NCBI GenBank assembly: GCA_964030475.1
Contig: CAXIPT010000009.1
Coordinates: 75,694-139,693, forward strand
Length of the DNA: 64,000 bases
Reading direction: 5' to 3'
Source: Tethya wilhelma
Taxonomy: Eukaryota; Porifera; Demospongiae; Tethyida; Tethyidae
The translations under genes were made by a program, and so were the position numbers. This document shows positions 13,201 to 23,554 of this stretch, one piece after another; position 1 is the stretch's first letter; each line of letters opens with the position of its first letter. The notes beneath the pieces are model-generated. The model did no database searches, was not told the DNA's origin, and worked only from the letters and a program-made list of their open reading frames with translations.

Positions 13201-16200
13201 GACAATGGTCTTTTCTTTAGCGTAAGCGTAGCCCAATTCCATTGCTGCTCCCCAGCTGTGAAGATTGTACCCTTCATAACAAAGCACAAAGAGCTCTGCT
13301 GAGTTGATCAGTGTCAGGTCACGAGCTACGATGCTTGCACTTTTAAGTTGGTTCTCCCCTTCAGATTCGGGACTGGCAATTTCAGGTTTAGCACTGAGTA
13401 CTATGTAGAGACTGCAAGTGATGGAGTAGCCATCTTGAAAGAATTTTGCCACAGCTTTTCTTTTCGTACTTATCTCCTCCCTGTTTTTTTCTTGCACATT
13501 GGCCATTGCTCCGGCAATGAAACAAGTTGGTGGTTGTCTTGTTGCCATTCCAGATTCACCGTTTTATAGTGAAGAAATTTGAAACTACAGTACTACATAA
13601 TATATCTCCACTTGGAGCTCTTGTTTTGATATTGTGCTTATCTGAAGTTTGAGTCAACCTTGCCTTGTTTGTTGCTTGCCACTGAGTATGGTTTGGATCC
13701 AATTGTGAACTAACTTTGGGTGGTCACTATTTATTGTAATATCAATGAGGAATCTACACCTGCATGAATGTTTATGATTGATGCATGTGACTCAATTGAG
13801 GCTGTGAATACATACATTTTTTGTATCAGCTATGTAAAGTGCAAAATTATGTAATAGACTTAGGATCGTATAGTTAAATAGAGGTTAAAGTTCAACTGTA
13901 TTCATTTGATTTTTCTATTTAGGCAAAAGAAAAAATTGCAAGCATCATTACAACTAGTTTACTATTGTTTATTTTTCTTGTACATTTCGTTCACTCAGGG
14001 AAGATGGCCTCCCCCAACTCCTTCTTGGCCTCTTCCATCCTCTCCTTGCTGGTGTCCGTCAGCTCACACTGGTACTTTGCTGTGAAGTCATCCAGACTCT
14101 TCTTGTCTGTAATGACGTACACCTTCTTTTCTTTTCTTTCAGGGAGATACTTGATAAAAAAGTAGATATCCTTCTCCTTAGAAAGGTTGAAAATGGCAAT
14201 GGTTTTTCCACATCCATAAGCGTAGCCCAGTTCAATTGCTGCTCCCCAGCTGTAGACCTCCTTGCCTTCGTAGCAAAGAACAAAGAGCTCAGCCGAGTTG
14301 ACCAGGACTAAGTCACGAGCTACGATGCTTCGACTCTCTAATTCTTCAGGAGTTGATTTATCACTCTCTTTTTGCGCTTCAAGAACTTTATGATGGCTAC
14401 AAGTGATGGAGTAACCATCTTGGAAGAATTTGGCAATGGCTTTCCTCTTTTTGCTGAGCTCTTCCCTACTCTCTTGTGGCACTCCACTCATCGCTCCTGC
14501 GATGTAGCAAGTTACTGGTGGAGGGACGTTTGTAGCCATTCAGAAATGATCAGTTTATACTCACTGCCTGTATTGAAGATACCAACAAAGGCACTGACAC
14601 CTTTTATACTTAACATTTGGTGAAAATAAAATGCCAAAATATGAGAACCCTTGTAAATATGCAGTTGGTAATTATAATATTCATAAGTCTGTTCCGCTAT
14701 TTTCATAACTGCGTACTTATATTATATGTCTGTGAATGATATTGGCGTCTAGTTGTAACTACATGCTAGTGGTATATTTTCCCTCGACATGTGTGATTGT
14801 GTCCATGAATATTGATTGTCTTTGTGTTATTTGATACTGCATGTGGTCAATGAATTTCAAAGTGACCTTTGTAGCTAGAGCTACTCAGTACCTTTGTTTC
14901 TAGGCATTTTCCTGATTTTTGTGGTTTCCATGGTCACAAATAAAACCACAAAAAGAAATGGAAAATGGTCATGAATTTTTAAAAGTTTATAGCCTTCTAT
15001 TTAATGGTGATTCTCAGTTTTTCTGTGTCAGTTTACACTCACTGCCTGTGTGAAAATTGGTAGAGTATTATCCCAGCCATTACTGGTATGATTATAGGCA
15101 TTGTAAATGACACAGATATTTACTTTCTATAGAGTTACAACTGTGTTTTGAAATATCTTTACCTTATGTTTTGTCCAAAGAAGTCTTTGCCACCAACAGT
15201 TTAGCTTTTTTTACCTTCCGTGCTTAAAATGACTCTTATCATCAATGTATGCACGTGATCGTGGCAATTACATTGTACATGTATGTAGCTAGTCCCTTGC
15301 ATGTGCACTTGATGTAAATGTGTTGCTTAAGTATAGGAGTTGTTTGATACTATAGAGAACAAATGCAGTTCAACTACCGAGCTACAAAAAAACCTAACAA
15401 CTCTTTCATAGTCAATACCTAACTAATCCACTACTTGTAGTAAATGGACGATAGTCCAGGTTTCAGTCTTTTGTACAGTTTGTTCACTCAAGGAAAGATG
15501 ATCTTCTTCAACTCTTTCTTGGCCTTTTCCACCTCCTCCTTGCTGGTGTCTGTCAGCTCACACTGGTACTCGTCAGTGAATCCATCCAAGCTCTTCTTGT
15601 CTCGAATGACGTACACCTTGTGCTCCTTGTCCTGAGGGAGATACTTCATAAAGAAGTACGTATCCTCACCTTCTGTAAGGTTGAAAATGACAATGGTTTT
15701 TCCACATCCATAAGCGTAGCCCAACTCTATAGCTGCTCCCCAGCTGTAGATCTTATAGCTCTCGTAGCAGAGAACAAACAGCTCGGCCGAATTGACTAGG
15801 ACCAGATCACGAGCTACGATGCTTTGCTTCTCTTCCTCTGTCGGGTTGTCAGCTTCTTTTTGGGCTTCGAGAACTTTGTAGTGGCTACAAGTGATGGAGT
15901 AGCCATCTTGGAAGAATTTGGCAATGGCTTTCCTCTTTTTGCTGAGCTCTTCCCTGCGATCATCTGGTACTGAACTCATTGCTCCTGCGATGTAGCAAGT
16001 TACTGGTAGAGGGACGTTTGTAGCCATTCAGATATGGTGATTCTCAGTTGATGTGTGTGTCAGTGTTTTGCTCTCAACCTGTGTGAAATATAGTGAAAAA
16101 CTTTGTACAGTCTAACCATTAACAGTAGGTATTGTCATTCACAGTCACCAAGAGTTCATAATAAAGGGAAGAAAAAGAATCTAAGATCACGTACATTAGC

Positions 16201-19200
16201 CAGCTAGTGCTACAAATTGCTGAGTCATCATGTAAATTGTTTCAAATTTTGAATTCAAAAATGTGTGTGTGGTGAACACTGCAGACAGTTTTCAACATTT
16301 ATATTGACAGGTCTTTTCTCTCTGAAATTTACAACTTTTGTTTCAAAATAGCCTACCTTAATGTTTGTCCAGAAGAGTCTTTATCGGGAGTTGCGTAGCT
16401 ATTTCAACTTTCCGTGCTTAACGGCTCTTATTATGAGCAATAGTATGTACGTGATTGTAGATTCTTTTGACAATTATGTTGTACATAGCATAGCTAGTCC
16501 TTTAATTAGCTGAGTAGTGTATGCACAATATAAGGTGTACTATTGCTAGTACATGTAAGTTTCCACTGTAGGTGTGTAATTTTATACTATTGACTGTGTA
16601 ATGACTGTTTTGGCAGGGTTATGTACCTCTCCTTAAGAGATACATGTCGTATAACATTCATGCGGAATCTATTGCTGTCTACAACAATTACACTTAGTCC
16701 CTGAAATTTATTGGCATGAATATCCTTGATCTTTAGGTTTGAAACTTTGTAGCTCTAATAATTTATTTATATGTATATATACACGATGCCAACCAACACT
16801 AAATTGTGTAAAGTCATAAATTCTGCACATACTGATGTAAAATGTAGTACATAGATGTGTCTTCATATACCAAATTTTATTCCCGCCAATATTCTGTGCT
16901 ATACGGTAATTATTCTATCGCCCCCGGTCTCTCCTCCTAAAGGTCCCTTCTCCTCTGCCGACATGAAGAAGTGGTTTGATGCCGGCTACTTCACGATGGA
17001 TCTCATGGTGTGTAGAGCTTGTGACGCCGTCATGCTTCCACTCGGTGAGTGACCCCTTTCATTATTTATCTCGATTGTCAAACCTTACTCAATGATGTCG
17101 TTTTTAATTGGAATGATGTCATTGTGTGAATTTATAGGCCAGATATTTCGTATTTGGGGACGTGTACCATTCACCACGGGGGGTCAGCACCCTCCTCCCA
17201 TTCACCCCAACGACCCCTTCTGGCAGAGAATGTTTCAGCAACAGCAGCAGGTGGGCATTAATTAGAATAAATATTTGCTGTAACAATAGTAAAGAATTGA
17301 TAAGCTTTTCAGGAACTTCTTATAGCACTGAGAAATTGAACACAATTTTTTTTTGTTTTAACGATAATTATTGATATGCCAAATTCTTTTTTTGTCAATT
17401 TCAGTTGCTGTTTCAACAACAACTGCTACAGAAGCAACAACTTCAGCAGCAGATTCTAACCCAGCAACAGCAGAAGCAACCTCCTTCAGTGACACAGAGC
17501 AGCTCCTCCCAGCCTTCACAGTCCTCAAACCACCTCCAACAGACACAGCATCAGGCTGTGCAACAAGGGAAGGTGGTGGGAGGTGCTGGTCAGAGTCAGC
17601 AGGACCAGCAGATGAGATCGGAACCTCTGGTAGCTGCTAGTGGTGGTGGTGGTCATGTGACTGGTAAAGCTCCACCCCAGAACACACCCACTGCTGAGTC
17701 GATTTGGGGATCGTCCACTACGAAGGAGAAAGGTAGGAGGAAAAATAGAGACCATGACATACAAATATACTTGCCATAATAGCAGGAAATTTTCATAGTT
17801 CAAAATTTCGTATAAATCCGTAAAAGTGTGCCACAAAAGTAGCTTTAAATTTCGCATATGCAACAAGCACTTGTATTGCGCATAGTGCATAAGTTAAATT
17901 TTAGTTTTCGTTTCTGCATAAAAAAATACGAAAATTTGCGCCATACGAAGATTTCCCACTATCCTTTACTTATAGCTACACATGCAAATATAAACCTTTG
18001 CACTCCTCAAATGACAGTGCCATTATGTCCTTGTTCCCCCGTACAGACCACAGTGAAGACCAGTGGCCTGATTTGGGCACTGAGAGTATTTGGGAGAGTT
18101 CGATGCTACCGTCCAGCCAACCACACCCACCTTCCACTCAGGCCACACCCCCTGCTGCTATTGGTACAGGTACAAAGTCCACTAGCGGAGAGCGAGAGCT
18201 TCAGCGTCAGGAGCAGGCGATACGAATGGGTACATCCACAATGACCACTGGGACACCTTCGGTTGGGGTGGGTGTGGCTTCAGCTTCGGCTGAGGAGGAG
18301 AGAAAGAGGAAAGAAAAGGAGAAGAGACTGAAACAGCAGAAGCTTGAAATGGAGGAGAAACGAAAGAAAGAAGAAGCTGAGAGGTGAGTGCATGTACATA
18401 CTTCTTATATATATATATCTACAGTGTTAGATGGCTGTGGTAAACAACTTAATGTATACCGTATAGCCGGAAAATTTGGCGGATTTTAATTTGGCGGAGC
18501 GAGCCGATCACGTCCACGATATGCATACGTACGTATATACGTATACGCACACGCACTAAATATTGGTGGATTTTAATTTGGCGCTACTAAGTCTCATCCG
18601 CCAATCCGCCAAATTTAATTCCCCGCCAAATTTTCTGGCTATACGGTACAATTGTAATGTGATGCATTTTATCTCTCTCTTTTTCTGATTTTTATAGGGT
18701 AAAAGCTGAAGAGGAACGTCAAAGACAGTTAGCAGAAGAGGCAAAGCGTCGTGAAGCTGCAGAAGCTAGAGCTAAGATGGAGGCCGAGAGGCAACGGATT
18801 GAGATGGAGCAACGAAGGAAGATCCAAGAGGAGGCTCTGAGGAGACAAAGGGAGGAGCAGGAAAGACAGCGGAGGGAAGGTGAGTGTGAGTGGGTGGGTG
18901 TGTGCTTGAGGTTGGAGGTGGAGGGGTGGGTTGAAAGAAGTTTTTGTTAAAGAAATTCTCTTCTCTGCTGAGCAAGTTCAACCACGATAATTTATTAGAA
19001 ATTGTTCTCTTTGCTGTCATCCTGAATTCCTAAATGACTTCTTTCCCGTATGTCCTGCACCATCATGTGTTCAAAAAAAGTTCACTAGATTCTTGTATGT
19101 ACACATGCACATGCGATTGTAGAAGAAGCCAGACTCTTGCAACAACAAGAACTAGAGAAACAACGAAAGCTTCAACAACAAGCAGCAGCCGAGGAAGAGA

Positions 19201-19581
19201 AACGACAGCTCCTGGAGAGGGAGAAGCAACAGAAGCAGCAACAGCAGCTACAACAAATGCCTTGGCTGGCCAGCGGAGGTCCTCCTGGTGGTAACACTGG
19301 TGCTGTTGGCTCTGCTGGCACCCCTACTCCAACCAGAACAGTAGCTCCTTCTCTGCTTCAGATTCAAAAGGAAGAAGAGGTGTTAGCAGAAGAACAGGTT
19401 AGTGGAGGTTTGTTGTATGTATCCTTGTGCTTTTTTCTCCATTGTACATTAATTGTTTCTTGATGGAGGCAAGCAAGTTAGGCTACACATCTTATACCAT
19501 ATCTGTTTGTGTATATATTTTGTACTGTACCAGGTACTTATATCGCCACTTAGCATTGCTCTGTTGTATGGTTGAGATTGT

Positions 19582-19645
<64 letters not shown>

Positions 19646-19720
19646 TTTGTTTTCTCAGCGACAGAAATACGAGATCATGAGAACGCAGCTTCAGCAACAA
19701 GGCAGACAGAACGTGGCTCN

Positions 19721-19804
<84 letters not shown>

Positions 19805-22262
19805 TAGGGAGACCTCAACAGGATATAAGTGACATGGAAGATTTAACTCAAGGTAACATACATTTTACACTACATAATTGTGCTTCCATAGCTTTTTTCC
19901 TATACAGAAACCACCCCAAAAAGAAAAGGAAGTATGTTTTGTTTACATGCACATGATAATAGTACTGTGTTTCATATGTGCGCACCCACCCACACACTCA
20001 CTCATACACATCACACCCCCACAGAAGAATCTCAACAATATATGGATATTGAAGAAGGTACGCATTTCAGTACATGATTGTGCTTCCATAGTGAGATACT
20101 TATTTTCATGCAGCAACCACTCCAAAAAAGTCATCCAGGAAAAGAAGTAGGTTGTGTGTGTGACATGTACACATAATCATGATAATAGTACTATGTTAAC
20201 ACACACTCACACGCACGCACGCACGCAAATAGAGAACTCACAACAACCCATGGATATAAGTGAAATAATTGATGGAGATATAACACCAAGTATGTTATAA
20301 CATGTATTGATTTGTCAAAGTATTGCTTTGGTGTATCTTAAAATTATAGAAGCTACTCCGAAAAAGAGCAAGAAACGAAGTGATAAACGTGGTATGACTT
20401 AGTCTAATACTATATTATATGACACATGACACATGTACCGTATATCAGGAAATTTTTGCTCCTAAAAAATTTTACTTGTTTAATTTTGCCCTTTCCACCA
20501 ATTTGATAAAGATTTTCATGCATGTACGTTTTAAAATTTTTACTTTATTAACTGTTACCACTTGTACTAGTGGCAAAAATAATTACACATTGAAAAATTT
20601 CTCGATCTATGGTATGTGCTTATCATAATTGCACACACTTGTGTGATGATATACAGGGGTTTTGACAGACAATGAATCAGATGACTCAGCCTCAGGTAAG
20701 CAATGAAAGATGTGTCATTATTGTTACCATGCATATATGCGTTATTGTCATAGCAACCTTGAAAAAAAGACGAATTCAACAGAAAAGCGGTATGTGCATG
20801 GACATTGTTTGTATTTTCAATTTTTTGACATTTTTTTATCATGCATTAATTCATCTTTTTTTGTGTAATTTTACTTTCTCACCGTTCATTGACAAACCTT
20901 TAATATAAAATTACAGAAGTGTATGATGAGACCTCCGATTTAGAAATGGATTATGACTCTAATCCAGGTATTAAGTATTGTATTTGTATACTAACTTTCA
21001 AGATTATGTACTAGCTGTTGTTACTAAATACCTATACGTCCGTCAACTAAAAAGAAAGCTGGTGAGTTTGTCCGAACTTTGTGTGCATGGTTGGATATTT
21101 TACAAAATTAAATTTAACTATAGGTTCTAGTAAGAGAGGAAAGAGTAAGAAGGCAAGTTTTTCTCCTCCAAATTTATGTATCCCATGATTATAATCAAAT
21201 TCACCAGATCTCAACAGTATAACTGCAGTGTTGTGTATTTATAGGCTGTTCAAGCTAGTGAGAATGAGCGTTCATCCTTGTCATTACTGGAAGACATTGG
21301 TAATAATGAGGTATGTGTTCCCTGCATGGATATGTACATGTATAATGTGATAATTATTACATGCATGTACCCTAGCTATAGTTATGTTGTTACCATTTGA
21401 TATAGGAGGATTCTGAGCATGACACACCTCCTAATCCTGTCCACCAGTATCGTAAACGATCCTCATTGTCACCTTATTATTCTTATGGAGATCTTGGTTC
21501 AGAACATTCCTCATGCTCACCTTTCAGCAGAGATTTTGGTTCATTCAGATCAGCAAGTAAATTTTTACATTACTGTATTAAGATGCATCTATTATAATGA
21601 TGATGCATGTATGTGTAAATAACTATACACTACATGTGTCTCTGACAATACAACATGCACCATTAAAAATTATTATATACAGGGAATGCCATGCTATCCT
21701 CCTGTTCCACCTGTACCAGATAACCCTTTTTCTGTTGGTCCATCAGATCACTATGTACATCAGAAACATGTATGTATTTCGCTTGTTACGCAAAGCCTAT
21801 AAACATGCAAGTGCATTAATGACTCTAATGCATACTCCATTATATGTAGAGTCAATTACCCAACATGTCTCATATTGTGTTCTCTTTGATGGGAGAGGTG
21901 CAGAAGCTCCGTTCTGAGTTGAAGAAGGATAAGAAGAAGGTATATGATTATTACAAGTGTCATAATAATATTATATTGGACATTTTTTTGTGTATGTGTA
22001 CAATACTACATGTTATTTTTTGTTATAATATATAGAAGTCAAGACGAAGAGAAAGTACTGACCTTGAGTCTGAGTCATCTGCTCCAAGCTTCTCTCCTCC
22101 TCCTCGTCCTCCTCGTCCTCCTCCTCCACCCTGTAAGCTTTTTAATTCATTATTTTGATATCATTACGGCATACCGTCATGATTCTGTACCTGTATGGGC
22201 AATGCAATACGTAAATTATAGTGAAATTACAATTGTGTACATGTATACTTGTGTATGTGTGC

Positions 22263-22301
<39 letters not shown>

Positions 22302-23456
22302 GTATCCACCCCCCATGCAGTGCTGTGATGGAGAGTGGAGGTGGAGGGGGTGGAAGTAGCAGTAGTGGTGGAGGTGGTGGTGGCGGTATTTCAAGACCAA
22401 AGTCATTCCTAGAGATCCAACAAGAACAGGAGAGTGATTTCACCAAGACGACCAACACAGTGGCCACACCTCCCAGTGGGAAGGCACCTGGATCGAAAAC
22501 CAAGGCGCCAGTGCAGAGTGTAAGTCGAAAGATATTGTTTTGTTCCCACGAATAAAATCCTAGCAAAACACCATCAATTAGCCTGTCTGATAGTTGTGAC
22601 AAAATATCAGATATTGCCATTTCTGCCTTGTTTTGTTGTATGTACTTTTTGTGTATCACTTCACATCCTCTATTATTCATGCAAGAGTGCTAAGTGAAAA
22701 AAATTGTCTTTGTTTTGCAGCCTCAAGGCTCGATGCGGAGTAGTATAGCAAAGTCGAAGCAATCTCAGCAGCCCCCTCCCTCCTGGACACACCCACAACA
22801 ACCATTAACTCGAACCACACCCACTTCACAACCACAGCAACAGCAACACCAACAGCAGAGGGGTAGGATCCCTTCGTTATCAGCTGATAACGAGGAAGAC
22901 GATGAGACGGCTTTTTGGGACGATTGTGTTCGTGAAGCAAAAAAGAATCCTGCACCGTCACGATCCAAGGCGAACTCGAGCAGTGGAGGTGGATCGGGTA
23001 GCCATCGGAAGAAGCCCACAGACAGCAAAGAAGAGGTTAGTTTTATTGTTTCTTCTTAGTTTTATCTCCTTTGAGTGGTTGCATTTACATTCTCTTTTAG
23101 CAAAATCTCCGTCGGCTGTTGGCCACTAATGATGCTAGCAGTGAATTCAACAACTGGTGTGACAAAGAACTGCACAAATTCAACACGGATGTGGACAGTA
23201 AGCATGAAAATATTATCAAAAAAATCAATCGTGTGTGAAATAATCTACTCACTGTCTTCCTTCCAGCGGCAACATTTGTCAGCTTCCTGTTGGAGGTAGA
23301 TTCTGTGTATGAGGTTCACGACTACATCAAGTCCTACTTGGGAGAGACCAAAGAAGCTCATGACTTTGCTAAACAATTTCTTGAGAGAAGACAAAAAGTG
23401 AAACCACCCAACCCAGCACAGGTAAACAAGCATCTTAAAAAAGAATTGTCTGTATG

Positions 23457-23554
<98 letters not shown>

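Larger units (their letters stand above)
8951..16942 (+). other. 7.99-kb GIGYF intron hosting a nested gene array
   Basis: Donor CAAG|GTATGT (8951) and acceptor CCTAAAG| (16942) fall between GEIQ and GPF of the GYF domain, in phase 1. The intron holds five intact antisense single-exon genes and one truncated copy (9278-16027). It is by far the longest intron of the host gene. The remainder is AT-rich sequence, a GT microsatellite and one MITE-like element. Confidence 0.85.
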
